Below are positions 8,311-15,985 of a stretch of 30,109 nt of DNA, piece by piece. The translations under genes were made by a program, and so were the position numbers. Source of the DNA: Sva-07 sp035527095. GTDB lineage: Bacteria; Actinomycetota; Acidimicrobiia; Acidimicrobiales; Ilumatobacteraceae. Within the stretch, counting starts at the first letter, position 1. The number at the start of each line of letters is the position of its first letter. The stretch spans positions 1-30,109 of the forward strand of contig DATLBC010000091.1 in assembly GCA_035527095.1 (NCBI GenBank), given 5' to 3'. The notes below the pieces were generated by a model. The model saw only the letters and a program-made list of their open reading frames with translations. It ran no database searches and was not told where the DNA came from.

Positions 8311-9052
8311 CGCCTGACTCGTCGATCTCGGCGTCGATGTGATGAGCCGACTGACCGGATGCGGGGGATTCGCTCATCGGTGGTTCCGGTGCGGGGTCGT
8401 CGAAGATCGTGAGGATGCCGCCCGACAGGGTCACGTCGATGTCGACCGGACGGTCAGCGTCGGGGACCTCGTTGCTGACGCCCATGCCGACGAGGGGCTC
8501 GAGGTCGAACTGTTCGAGTTCCCACCGGGCCCCGTCCAGCGTGACCCGCACGCATGGACCGTGCAGCGCGAGCAACGACAGCGTCGAGCCGGGTACCAGG
8601 CGCAAGGTCGCCGACCCGGGACCGTGCAGCACTCGGATGTGTTGGCCTTCCCACCAGCCGTCGAGCATCGGCACGCTCGTGAGCTCGAGGGCGCCGAGCG
8701 CTCCGATGCCGGCGATCGTGTGATCGAGACGGTTGCCGCCGCCGACGAGCGTGATGCGCTCCGGATCGAACTTCGACGCCAGAGCCAGCGCCAACTCGGT
8801 GTCGGTCTGGTTCTTGTCGGTGGGGTGGCGCGAGATGTCGGCGTTGCGCGCCGCCCATGCCAGGCCGTCTTCGGTGACCGAGTCGAGATCGCCCACGAGG
8901 TGTGTCGGCGCCAGACCCGCAGCGAGGGCGTGGTCGAGGCCGCCGTCGACGGCGATCCAGATGGTGTGCTCCGTCGCTTGTGCAGTGAGTTGGGCAACCA
9001 GGTGAGCATCGAGCGGCGATGCCCCGGTGATGATGACGATGTGTTCGTTCAC
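8303..9052 (-). CDS. thiN: Thiamine pyrophosphokinase
   Basis: Transfers pyrophosphate from ATP to thiamine to give TPP in the cytosol. 249 residues. Family motifs are WIAVDGGLDHAL, HLVGDLDSV, HPTDKNQTDTELAL and LVGGGNRLDHT, which hold the metal- and thiamine-binding acidic residues. The start is GTG at 9052, directly behind the TPP riboswitch with GGAGGA four bases upstream. It leads thiBPQ, so uptake and activation of thiamine are controlled together by TPP. The last 30 or so residues (PPMSESPASGQSAHHIDAEI) are outside the normal fold and come from a palindromic repeat. The gene could equally be named tnr/tpk in other schemes. Confidence 0.93.
   Translation of the reverse strand: MNEHIVIITGASPLDAHLVAQLTAQATEHTIWIAVDGGLDHALAAGLAPTHLVGDLDSVTEDGLAWAARNADISRHPTDKNQTDTELALALASKFDPERITLVGGGNRLDHTIAGIGALGALELTSVPMLDGWWEGQHIRVLHGPGSATLRLVPGSTLSLLALHGPCVRVTLDGARWELEQFDLEPLVGMGVSNEVPDADRPVDIDVTLSGGILTIFDDPAPEPPMSESPASGQSAHHIDAEIDESGDR
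8340..8381. repeat. Palindromic repeat, copy B (inside thiN C-terminus)
   Basis: Second copy of the element at 8269-8310, in the same orientation and the same reading frame. Its arms are shorter (GATGAGC at 8341-8347, GCTCATC at 8372-8378). It encodes MSESPASGQSAHH in the thiN tail, a near copy of the thiB N-terminus. Both copies share the core ACCGGAT followed by CGGGGG. Confidence 0.85.
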
Positions 9053-9054
9053 GA

Positions 9055-9140
9055 TTCCTCCGCCGGCATTATCCGGATCAGGTTCTCGGGTCGATGACGG
9101 CGGTCACCCTCTCAGCCCGCCGATCCAGCGAGCTCCCCAT
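9055..9140 (-). promoter_or_regulatory. TPP riboswitch (THI element)
   Basis: On the minus strand the segment shows the invariant parts of the TPP aptamer. The 5' part is GGGGAGC. P3 is GCTCGC pairing with GCGGGC. J3/2 is CTGAGA (9110-9115). Next comes ACCTGAT, then P5 as CCGG-ATAATG-CCGG. The 3' strand GGCGGAGGAA ends three bases before the GTG of thiN. The GGAGGA ribosome-binding site lies inside the 3' end of the aptamer, so TPP binding should hide it and shut off translation. No separate terminator hairpin fits between the aptamer and the start codon. Confidence 0.95.
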
Positions 9141-9159
9141 GTGGATGTTGTCGCAACGA

Positions 9160-9165
9160 AGGGTA
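9160..9165 (-). promoter_or_regulatory. Possible -10 box for the thiamine operon
   Basis: TACCCT on the minus strand, just past the stop of the upstream gene. It would start RNA a few bases before the riboswitch. No convincing -35 box is visible, so read-through from the sulfurtransferase operon is an alternative. Confidence 0.3.
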
Positions 9166-9903
9166 CTAGAAGAACGTCTGTACCAGGAGAGCGAACGCCG
9201 AAACGGTGAGCATGCCCACGATTGCGAGGTCGAAGCCGCGGACCGACACCGAGTTGCGCAGGCGGGTGCCGATCGGGATCGCGGCGAACACCGGGATGCA
9301 TGCGAGCAGGGTCGCGACCACCCGACCTGACAACTCTCCGGAGCCGATCAGGACGATCAGCTGGGCGAGCCCAGTGATGAAGAACAGCGACGTCACCGAC
9401 AAGATGTGCGCGCCGCGCGGGAGTCGATAGCTGTGGATCCACGAGCCGACGATGGGTCCCGAGATGCCGACGGCGCCCTGGAACACGCCGGCGACACCGC
9501 CGACCGCGGGGGCGAGTTGCTTCGACCGCGTGGGACCGATGCGTAGCTCGGGGTGGGCGAAGAACAACACGACGTAGCCGACGATGGCGACGATGACGGC
9601 GATCACGAGCGGCTGTTCGGGGATGTTGACGAGCAGCAGCGTGCCCGCGACGGCGCCGATCACGCCGGCGATCGCCAGGGTCGGCAGGTCTCGGGTCTCC
9701 GCGTAGCTCGATCGTTCGCGTCCCGCAAGAAAGGCGTTGGCGAGCACGTTGGGGAAGGCGATGACGACGATCGCATCGTTGACGTCGACGAACAGCGATG
9801 CAATCGGAATGGCGATCAACGGAAGCCCCATTCCTGTGATGGCCTTGGCGGTCGCCCCGATGACGACCGCCACCAGGACGATGGCGAGTTCGGTGCCGTT
9901 CAC
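9166..9903 (-). CDS. TSUP family (TauE/SafE) anion exporter
   Basis: 245 residues, very hydrophobic, with about eight predicted membrane segments. The duplicated TSUP pattern is visible: GATAKAITGMGLPLIAIPI in the first half and GGVAGVFQGAVGISGPIVGSW in the second, each a Gly-rich motif following a helix. Members export or import sulfite, sulfoacetate or other organosulfur anions. The GTG at 9903 is chosen because the family N-terminus (VNGTELAIVLVAVVIG) begins there; the frame is open further upstream as a shadow of the sulfurtransferase gene. It lies 22 bp after a mercaptopyruvate sulfurtransferase gene, which suggests a sulfur substrate such as sulfite or thiosulfate. The exact substrate is inference. 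Confidence 0.88.
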   Translation of the reverse strand: MNGTELAIVLVAVVIGATAKAITGMGLPLIAIPIASLFVDVNDAIVVIAFPNVLANAFLAGRERSSYAETRDLPTLAIAGVIGAVAGTLLLVNIPEQPLVIAVIVAIVGYVVLFFAHPELRIGPTRSKQLAPAVGGVAGVFQGAVGISGPIVGSWIHSYRLPRGAHILSVTSLFFITGLAQLIVLIGSGELSGRVVATLLACIPVFAAIPIGTRLRNSVSVRGFDLAIVGMLTVSAFALLVQTFF

Positions 9904-9925
9904 AAGCCACCGTTCGAGGTGGTGG

Positions 9926-10795
9926 TCACGGCGTCGGCCCGGTGGCAACCGGGCGATCGGGATCAGCGGTCCACCCCGACCACGATCCGACGTAGACGCG
10001 CGGCATCGGGAACCCTGCGTGTTCCATCGCCAGTGCGTGGTGGCACGCGGTGACGCCTGAGCCGCAGTACACGATCGGCTGTTCGTCGTCGCCGAGTACC
10101 GGGGCGAAGCGTGCGTGCAGCTCCGCGATGGACAAGAAACGACTGTCGCTGTCGAGGTTGTCGGTGAACAGCAGGTTGAAGGCCCCGGGAATGTGGCCGG
10201 CGACCGGGTCGATCGGTTCGAGGTCACCGACGTAACGAGCCGGGTCGCGGCTGTCGATCACGACGCCCCCGGCGGCGAGGTGTCGTTCGACATCGATCGC
10301 GTCGGCGAGTGCCTCGAGCGGCCAGTCGATCACGGTCCGCTGCGCTGGTTCCCAGGTCACCGGCTCGATGTCGATCGTTTCGCCGGCCGCCTCCCACCCC
10401 GTGATGCCGCTCTCGAGCAGCGCCGCAGGTTGTCCGAGGATTCGCAGCATCCACGCAAGCCGGCCGGCGAGCGCTCCGCCACGTTCGTCGTAGGCCACCA
10501 CGGGTGCGTCGTGACCGATCCCGAGCTCGGCCAGTGACGACGCGAAGTCGCTCGGGGTGGGAAGCGGATGGCGGCCGGCGGTGCCGGACGGGGGAGCGGC
10601 AAGGGTGTCGTCGAGCGACACGAACCGGGCACCGGGAAGGTGCCGGTTGACGTAGACCTGTTCGGGGTCGGGTCCTGCCATCGTCGAGCCGACATGGCAG
10701 ACGATCAGGTCAGGATCGTTGGGGAGACGGTCTCGGAGCCACGCAACGTCGACGATCGGAGGAATCGGAGCGTTTTCGCGGGGCGACGTGGACAT
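9926..10795 (-). CDS. sseA: 3-mercaptopyruvate / thiosulfate sulfurtransferase (two rhodanese domains)
   Basis: 289 residues with two rhodanese domains, the usual size. The first, inactive domain contains VAYDERGGALAGRLAWMLR. The second carries IDSRDPARY, GHIPGAFNL and the active-site loop YCGSGVTACH with catalytic Cys244. The loop CGSGVTA is the form typical of SseA-type enzymes that move sulfur from 3-mercaptopyruvate or thiosulfate to thiols or cyanide. The ATG at 10795 is chosen because the open frame beyond it runs into the divergent gene. No Shine-Dalgarno is evident; CAGAGT lies six bases before the ATG. It probably forms an operon with the TSUP exporter. Confidence 0.92.
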   Translation of the reverse strand: MSTSPRENAPIPPIVDVAWLRDRLPNDPDLIVCHVGSTMAGPDPEQVYVNRHLPGARFVSLDDTLAAPPSGTAGRHPLPTPSDFASSLAELGIGHDAPVVAYDERGGALAGRLAWMLRILGQPAALLESGITGWEAAGETIDIEPVTWEPAQRTVIDWPLEALADAIDVERHLAAGGVVIDSRDPARYVGDLEPIDPVAGHIPGAFNLLFTDNLDSDSRFLSIAELHARFAPVLGDDEQPIVYCGSGVTACHHALAMEHAGFPMPRVYVGSWSGWTADPDRPVATGPTP

Positions 10796-10829
10796 GGGTT
10801 CACTCTGCCACGCGTGCCACCATGAGGCG
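10796..10829. promoter_or_regulatory. Compact 34-bp divergent promoter region
   Basis: The whole gap between two divergent start codons. CAGAGT (minus, 10802-10807) lies six bases before the sseA ATG and CACCAT (plus, 10818-10823) six bases before the acuI-like ATG. Both fit an xANNNT -10 box for leaderless RNA. The -35 regions would fall inside the opposite coding sequences. Confidence 0.4.
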
Positions 10830-11822
10830 ATGAGCGACACCTTCACCGCACTCGTCCTGCGCGAGACCGACGACGGACATGTCGGCGCGCTCGAACAACT
10901 CACCGACGCCGACCTCCCCGATGGCGACGTCACGCTCGCTGTCGAGTACTCGTCGCTCAACTACAAGGACGGGCTCGCTCTCGCCGGCAGGAACCGCATC
11001 GTGCGGAGCTATCCGATGGTGCCCGGCATCGATCTGACCGGCACCGTGATCGCGAGTGACTCACCGAACTGGCACGTCGGCGACGAGGTCATCTCGACGA
11101 GCTTCCAAGTCGGCGAGCGCTACTGGGGTGGCTACACGCAGCGTCAACGGCTGCAGTCCGAGTGGCTGGTTCGCCGACCCGAATCGATGAGTGCCCGCAC
11201 AGCGATGGCGATCGGCACCGCTGGTCTCACGGCGATGCTGTGCGTGATGGAACTCGAGACCGCCGGCGTGCAGCCGGCCGATGGCCCCATCGTGGTGACC
11301 GGAGCGGCAGGTGGGGTGGGTTCGGTTGCCGTCGCGTTGCTGTCCGGGCTCGGCTTCGAGGTCACCGCAGTGACCGGGCGGCCTGAGACGCAGGACTATC
11401 TGCGCAGCCTTGGAGCGACCGCGTTCCGGACTCGCGAGGAGATGAGCGAACCGCCACGACCGCTCGAGTCGGAGACGTGGGCGGGCGCCATCGACACGGT
11501 TGGTTCCACGATGCTCGCCAGAGTGCTCGCCCAGATGAAGTTCCGCTCGACGGTGGCCGCCTGCGGCCTTGCGGGTGGCCACGACCTGCCGACCACGGTG
11601 ATGCCGTTCATCATCCGGGCGGTACGACTGCAGGGCGTCGAGGCGGTGATGGCGCCGATCCCGATGCGCGAGGCGGCGTGGACTCGGCTCGCCGACGACC
11701 TGCCATCCGATGTCGTCGACACGATCACCGAGGTCGTGCCGCTCACCGAGGTGCTCGAGCGTGGTCCGACGATCCTCGACGGCCAGGTCCGGGGCCGCTG
11801 GGTGGTCGACCCCAACGCGTGA
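10830..11822 (+). CDS. acuI: Acrylyl-CoA reductase / quinone oxidoreductase, YhdH-AcuI family
   Basis: 330-residue zinc-less MDR-family reductase. SSLNYKDGLALAG, YPMVPGIDLTGTV and DEVISTSF are the characteristic YhdH/AcuI N-terminal segments; VVTGAAGGVGSVAVALLSGLG is the NADPH-binding loop; the C-terminal GRWVVDP is the usual family ending. AcuI reduces acryloyl-CoA to propionyl-CoA with NADPH, which detoxifies acrylate from DMSP or 3-hydroxypropionate breakdown. The ATG at 10830 is chosen because the family N-terminus begins MSDTFTALVLRE; it has only a weak GAGGCG upstream. It is divergent from sseA and monocistronic. The family also contains members of unknown substrate, so the symbol is provisional. 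Confidence 0.85.
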   Translation: MSDTFTALVLRETDDGHVGALEQLTDADLPDGDVTLAVEYSSLNYKDGLALAGRNRIVRSYPMVPGIDLTGTVIASDSPNWHVGDEVISTSFQVGERYWGGYTQRQRLQSEWLVRRPESMSARTAMAIGTAGLTAMLCVMELETAGVQPADGPIVVTGAAGGVGSVAVALLSGLGFEVTAVTGRPETQDYLRSLGATAFRTREEMSEPPRPLESETWAGAIDTVGSTMLARVLAQMKFRSTVAACGLAGGHDLPTTVMPFIIRAVRLQGVEAVMAPIPMREAAWTRLADDLPSDVVDTITEVVPLTEVLERGPTILDGQVRGRWVVDPNA

Positions 11823-11823
11823 C

Positions 11824-11890
11824 GATGACATCGCGGGGCTGACCCCTGTTGCCATCGGGTGACAACACGGGGCTGACCCCTGGTGTCATC
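11824..11890. repeat. Tandem pair of palindromic elements, probable bidirectional terminator
   Basis: Two head-to-tail copies of about 33 bp (11824-11856 and 11857-11890), each built around GGGGCTGACCCC with outer arms like GATGACA and TGTCATC. They agree at about 28 of 33 positions. The pair fills the gap between two convergent genes. No T-tract follows, so intrinsic termination is uncertain. Related elements occur at 19631-19679. Confidence 0.75.
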
Positions 11891-11902
11891 GGTCAGTCGC
11901 GA

Positions 11903-13150
11903 TCAGGCGGCGGGTTCTTCGACCGGAGCGCGGTCCTTGTAGTCGGCCCACTCCCACTCGCTGCCGTATTCGTCGAGGAGATCGAGGAACGGCATGGGTG
12001 GCAACGCTTCGGGGCCGACGACGCCGGGCCGGTGCCACACACCTGTCGCCATCAACTCGATGGCGACCGCGGGCATGACCGCGGTCTGCCACACGACCGC
12101 CTGATGGCCGAACTCCTTCATCGACCATGCGTTGTCGACCACGTGGTACACGTAGACCTCGCGAGGTTCGCCGTCCTTGTCGAGCCCGGTGACCCAGGTG
12201 CCGGCACACGTGCGACCGCGCATCGCGTCGCCGAGAGTCGCGGGGTCGGGCAGCGTGGCCGCCACCACGTCGCGCGGTGAGACGCTGACGCCCTTCACCT
12301 CGACGGCCCGGGTCGAGTCGAGGTCGAGCTTGCGAAGCGTCTTGAGGACGTCGATGAATTCGTCGCCGAGGCCGTACTTGAACGTGACGCGCTGGGTGTC
12401 GATCCAACGCGGCATGAGGATGACCTCCTCGTGTTCGACGTTGACGCACTGCAACGCGCCGATCCCCTCGGGGAACGTGAAGATCTCGGGCTCGGAGAAC
12501 GGTTCGGTCGTGAACCAGCCGCGCTCGCGTTCGTAGATGACCGGTGGGTTGAGACACTCCTCGATCGTCGTCCAGATCGAGAACGTCGGGGCGAAGTCGT
12601 AGCCGTCGACGACCAGGTCGGCGCCGTCGCGGACGCCGATCTCGTGGATCTCGCTGAACAATTCGTCGGCGGCGTAACGCGCAGCAACATCTGAGAACCC
12701 TGGCTCGACACCCATGCCGCACAGCGCCATCAGCCCGCGGGCCTTCCAGATCGGTGACTGGGCGAACTGGCCGTCGCCGAGGCGGATCCCCGTCTTCTCG
12801 TAGGGCTTGGTGGCGTGCGGCACCGACAGGTTCATCGCCATGTCGACGTAGTGGCAACCCGCGTCGAACGCTCCCTCGAAGATCGATGGGTTGAACCGCG
12901 GGTCGCAGGCGTTGAGGACCACGTCGGCACGAATCTCGCGGGCGAGCGCAGCGACCGACTGCTCAGAGGATGCGTCGATGCGTGCCGCCACGACGCGACC
13001 GCCTTCGGCATCGGTGGCGGTCTCGACAGCGCCATCTGCTTTGCCGAGGTCGATGTCGGCAACGGTGATGTGCTGGTAGGCCTCCCGCTTCGAAGCGATC
13101 GCCACGAACGCCGACCCCACACCACCTGCACCGACCACGAGAACTCGCAT
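11903..13150 (-). CDS. Saccharopine dehydrogenase family oxidoreductase
   Basis: 415 residues. It starts MRVLVVGAGGVGSAFVAIA, an NAD(P)-binding Rossmann loop, followed by ADVVLNACDPRFNPSIFEGAFDAGCHYVDMA and GMGVEPGFSDV, the core of the saccharopine reductase / carboxynorspermidine dehydrogenase superfamily. These cytosolic enzymes make or break a secondary amine between an amino acid and a keto acid or aldehyde. The ATG at 13150 is chosen because the Rossmann strand begins there; TACATT (13157-13162) lies six bases upstream, and the GGAGGAG further upstream is too far for good spacing. It is divergent from an amine oxidase and an aminotransferase, suggesting lysine or polyamine metabolism. 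Lysine versus spermidine substrate cannot be decided from sequence. Confidence 0.82.
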   Translation of the reverse strand: MRVLVVGAGGVGSAFVAIASKREAYQHITVADIDLGKADGAVETATDAEGGRVVAARIDASSEQSVAALAREIRADVVLNACDPRFNPSIFEGAFDAGCHYVDMAMNLSVPHATKPYEKTGIRLGDGQFAQSPIWKARGLMALCGMGVEPGFSDVAARYAADELFSEIHEIGVRDGADLVVDGYDFAPTFSIWTTIEECLNPPVIYERERGWFTTEPFSEPEIFTFPEGIGALQCVNVEHEEVILMPRWIDTQRVTFKYGLGDEFIDVLKTLRKLDLDSTRAVEVKGVSVSPRDVVAATLPDPATLGDAMRGRTCAGTWVTGLDKDGEPREVYVYHVVDNAWSMKEFGHQAVVWQTAVMPAVAIELMATGVWHRPGVVGPEALPPMPFLDLLDEYGSEWEWADYKDRAPVEEPAA

Positions 13151-13156
13151 GGCCGC

Positions 13157-13162
13157 AATGTA
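13157..13162 (-). promoter_or_regulatory. -10 box for a leaderless transcript
   Basis: TACATT ends six bases before the ATG of the saccharopine-dehydrogenase-family gene, placing the transcription start at or next to the start codon. Confidence 0.55.
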
Positions 13163-13205
13163 CTCCTCCGACATCCCGCGGCGGCCGTGCATCAACCGGT
13201 CTCGG

Positions 13206-13211
13206 TACGAT
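13206..13211 (+). promoter_or_regulatory. -10 box for a leaderless transcript
   Basis: TACGAT, then six bases, then the GTG of the FAD oxidoreductase at 13218. No Shine-Dalgarno lies between. This spacing supports the GTG over the longer open frame, which starts at 13149. Confidence 0.6.
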
Positions 13212-13217
13212 CTCGGC

Positions 13218-14615
13218 GTGGACGAACAGGCGCTGCGGTCGAGGTCCCTGTGGCTCGACCAACTCGAAGAACCACTGATTGCTCGTTCGTCACTGTCCGG
13301 CGACCTCGATGTCGACGTGGCGATCGTCGGCGCCGGCTACAGCGGGCTCTGGAGTGCTCACGCGTTGCTTCGAGCCGATCCGTCGTTGCGGGTTCTCGTC
13401 ATCGAGCGCGAGATGGTCGGATTCGGCGCGTCGGGACGTAACGGCGGGTGGTGTGTCGGTGAACTGGCTGGCGGGCTCGGCGGTGCCGTTGCATCGTGGG
13501 GTCGCGAGGCGGGTGTGGCGATGACGCAAGCGATCATCGACACCGTCGACGAGATCGCACGGTCGGTGGCCGCCGACGGAATCGATTGTGGCTTGGAGCC
13601 CGGCGGCGTGCTCCGTCTCGCCCGTACCGGGCCGCAACTCCGCCGCCAGCATCTCGAGATCGACGAGTATCGGCATCACGGGTTCGGTGACGACGTGCTC
13701 CGCTCGCTCGACGCCCAGGAAATGACCGATCGAGTGTCGGCCTCCGATGTGCTCGGGGGAGTCCACTATGCGCCCGGCGCCCGGGTGCAACCCGCTCGCC
13801 TGGCCCGCGGGCTTGCGGAAGTCGTGGAGAGGTTGGGTGCCACGATCGTCGAGCACACGGCCGCCGTCGACTTGATCGGCGCGTCCGCTGGGGCTCGACC
13901 GAAGGTGATCACCGATCGCGGTGTCGTTCATGCCGACGTGGTCGTCCGAGCCACCGAGGCGTACACGCGCGACCTCCCCGGACTCCGCCGATCTCTCGTC
14001 CCGCTCTACTCGTTGATGGTGGCGACCGTGCCGCTCGACGACGCCACATGGGATTCGATCGGTTTGTGCCGGCGCGAGACATTCGCCGACGACAGGCGCA
14101 TGGTGATCTACGGCCAGCGCACGACCGACGATCGCATCGCGTTCGGCGGGAGAGGCGCTCCCTACATGTTCGGCTCCGGCATCGACCCCGCGACCGAGTC
14201 GATGTCCGATGTCCACGACCGAATCGCAGCGACGTTGGTCGAGTTGTTCCCGCAGCTCGATGGCATCGAGGTCACCCATCGGTGGGGCGGCGTGTTGGGC
14301 GTGCCGCGCGACTGGCGGCCATCGGTGGGGCTCGATCGGACGACGGGGCTCGCATGGGCAGGTGGCTACGTCGGTGAAGGGGTCGCTGCGGCCAACCTCG
14401 CCGGTCGCACCATCGCCGATCTCGTGTTGCGTCCCGACTCGCCGCTCGTTGCGCTGCCGTGGGTGCAGCACGAGTCCCGTCGGTGGGAACCCGAGCCGTT
14501 GCGGTGGGCGGCGATCAACGGCGCTCGTCGTCTCGCCGGATGGATCGACGATCAGGAATCCCGGAGCGGGCGAACGCCCCGTCTCGCTTCAGTTCTCGAC
14601 CGGATCGTGGGATGA
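13218..14615 (+). CDS. FAD-dependent amine oxidoreductase (DAO fold, PuuB/OrdL-like)
   Basis: 465 residues. DVDVAIVGAGYSGLWSAHALL is the FAD-binding Rossmann loop, and GASGRNGGWCVGEL is the segment typical of gamma-glutamylputrescine oxidase-like and related deaminating oxidases. The C-terminal GLAWAGGYVGEGVAAANLAGR is the second FAD contact. Such enzymes oxidise a primary or secondary amine to an aldehyde or imine with O2 or a quinone. The GTG at 13218 is favoured because TACGAT lies six bases upstream and the DAO core then begins about 35 residues in. The next gene, an aminotransferase, starts eight bases after the stop, so the two are likely co-expressed. The substrate is unknown. Confidence 0.85.
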   Translation: MDEQALRSRSLWLDQLEEPLIARSSLSGDLDVDVAIVGAGYSGLWSAHALLRADPSLRVLVIEREMVGFGASGRNGGWCVGELAGGLGGAVASWGREAGVAMTQAIIDTVDEIARSVAADGIDCGLEPGGVLRLARTGPQLRRQHLEIDEYRHHGFGDDVLRSLDAQEMTDRVSASDVLGGVHYAPGARVQPARLARGLAEVVERLGATIVEHTAAVDLIGASAGARPKVITDRGVVHADVVVRATEAYTRDLPGLRRSLVPLYSLMVATVPLDDATWDSIGLCRRETFADDRRMVIYGQRTTDDRIAFGGRGAPYMFGSGIDPATESMSDVHDRIAATLVELFPQLDGIEVTHRWGGVLGVPRDWRPSVGLDRTTGLAWAGGYVGEGVAAANLAGRTIADLVLRPDSPLVALPWVQHESRRWEPEPLRWAAINGARRLAGWIDDQESRSGRTPRLASVLDRIVG

Positions 14616-14622
14616 TGCAGCC

Positions 14623-15864
14623 ATGAGCGCCGACCATCTGTCGCACGTGTGGTTCAAGGTGACCGACCTCGAGGTCGCATCCGGTGAGGGGTCGTGGGTC
14701 ACCACCACCGCCGGGGAGCGCTACCTCGACTTCAGCGGCGGCATTGCCGTCACGTCGACGGGCCACAGCCACCCCCATGTGACGGCTGCGATCGCCGCGC
14801 AGGCGCAGCGCTTCGTGCACGCCCAGGCCAACGTTTACACCCACGACCTGATGCAGCCGCTCGCTGCGCGCCTCGCCGAGATCACCCCGGAGGGCATCGA
14901 CACCTTCTTCTACGCGAACTCGGGCGCCGAGATCACCGAGGCGGCCGTCAAGCTCGCCAAGCAGGCGACGGGACGTCCGAACATCATCGTCTTCCAAGGC
15001 AGCTTCCACGGCCGGACACATCAGGCGATGGCGATGACGACCTCGAAAGCCGTGTACCGGGCCGGGCACGCTCCGCTGCCGTCGGGGATCTTCATCGCGC
15101 CCTACCCGAACGTGCGAGCCGCCGACCTCCAGGACGAGATCGCCCGCGCTCTCGCAGGATTCGACGAACTGCTCACGAGCGTGACGGCGCCGAGCGAGAC
15201 GGCGGCGGTCATCATCGAGCCGGTCCTGGGTGAAGGTGGCTACATCGCTGCGCCCGTGGAGTTCCTCGAAGCGATCGATCGGCGCTGCAAAGAGCACGGC
15301 ATGTTGTTCATCGCCGACGAGGTTCAGTGCGGTTTCGGGCGCACCGGCAAGATGTTCGCCATCGAGCATTACGACATTGCGCCCGACATCGTGTGCATGG
15401 CCAAGGGGATCGCGTCGGGCTTCCCGTTCTCGGCGCTCGGCACCCGGCGCGACCTCGACGATCGCTGGCCGACCGGTTCTCACGGTGGCACATACGGTGG
15501 TAACCCGATCGGATGTGCCGCAGCGCTGGCGACGATCGACGTCCTCAGCGCCGACGGATTTCTCGATCACGTCAACGCACGGGGCGCGCAACTCGGCGAC
15601 GGGTTGCGACGCCTGCAGGAGCAACATCCCGCTCTCGTTCAGGTGCGGGCGCTCGGATTGATGGTTGCCGCCCAGTTCGACACAGCTGCGCGCACCTCAG
15701 CGATCGTGTCGCACTGTCTGCGCGACGGGAAGCTGATCACCATGACGGCCGGAGCGGCCGGGACCACCCTTCGCTTCATGCCGCCGCTGACGGTCACCGC
15801 CGAGGAGATCGATCTCGCGCTGACCGCCCTCGACAAAGCGCTCGTCGACGGCACCCAGGCCTGA
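14623..15864 (+). CDS. Class III aminotransferase (4-aminobutyrate aminotransferase-like)
   Basis: 413 residues, normal for the family. Visible PLP-enzyme features are FYANSGAEITEAAVKLAKQATGR (phosphate-binding region), FQGSFHGRTHQAMAMT, FIADEVQCGFGRTGKMFAIEH with the Asp that pairs with the PLP nitrogen, and MAKGIASGFP with the Schiff-base lysine at about residue 261. These are closest to GabT-like omega-amino acid:2-oxoglutarate aminotransferases. The ATG at 14623 begins the family N-terminus; no Shine-Dalgarno is visible, and GATGAT sits six bases upstream. It follows the amine oxidase gene by eight bases. Together they could oxidise a diamine and transaminate the product. Acetylornithine- or lysine-type specificity is also possible. 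Confidence 0.88.
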   Translation: MSADHLSHVWFKVTDLEVASGEGSWVTTTAGERYLDFSGGIAVTSTGHSHPHVTAAIAAQAQRFVHAQANVYTHDLMQPLAARLAEITPEGIDTFFYANSGAEITEAAVKLAKQATGRPNIIVFQGSFHGRTHQAMAMTTSKAVYRAGHAPLPSGIFIAPYPNVRAADLQDEIARALAGFDELLTSVTAPSETAAVIIEPVLGEGGYIAAPVEFLEAIDRRCKEHGMLFIADEVQCGFGRTGKMFAIEHYDIAPDIVCMAKGIASGFPFSALGTRRDLDDRWPTGSHGGTYGGNPIGCAAALATIDVLSADGFLDHVNARGAQLGDGLRRLQEQHPALVQVRALGLMVAAQFDTAARTSAIVSHCLRDGKLITMTAGAAGTTLRFMPPLTVTAEEIDLALTALDKALVDGTQA

Positions 15865-15881
15865 ACCGACTCAGCCCCGCA

Positions 15882-15905
15882 CCCACCCCACCCACCCACC
15901 CACCC
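15882..15905 (-). other. G-quadruplex-forming motif
   Basis: The plus strand holds six runs of three or four C separated by single A residues. The minus strand therefore carries GGG runs with one-base loops, a strong G4 motif. It lies just after the aminotransferase stop and beside a large inverted repeat. Confidence 0.6.
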
Positions 15906-15961
15906 ACGTTTGCGTCGGCGTTTTCGTGGGGCGGCCCACCCAAACCTCGCCGCAAACGTGG
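15904..15961. terminator. Long inverted repeat between convergent genes
   Basis: Perfect 11-bp arms, CCACGTTTGCG (15904-15914) and CGCAAACGTGG (15951-15961), continue as an imperfect palindrome of about 28 bases per arm with an inner GTGGG-gcgg-CCCAC hairpin. It could end transcription in both directions. There is no terminal T-run. Confidence 0.6.
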
Positions 15962-15985
15962 TCATGGCAGCCTGGGTGAATGTGG

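Noticed and set aside
15882..15905. CRISPR or short tandem array in the C-rich stretch
   Set aside because: It is a 4-base simple repeat without spacers; a G4 motif explains it better.
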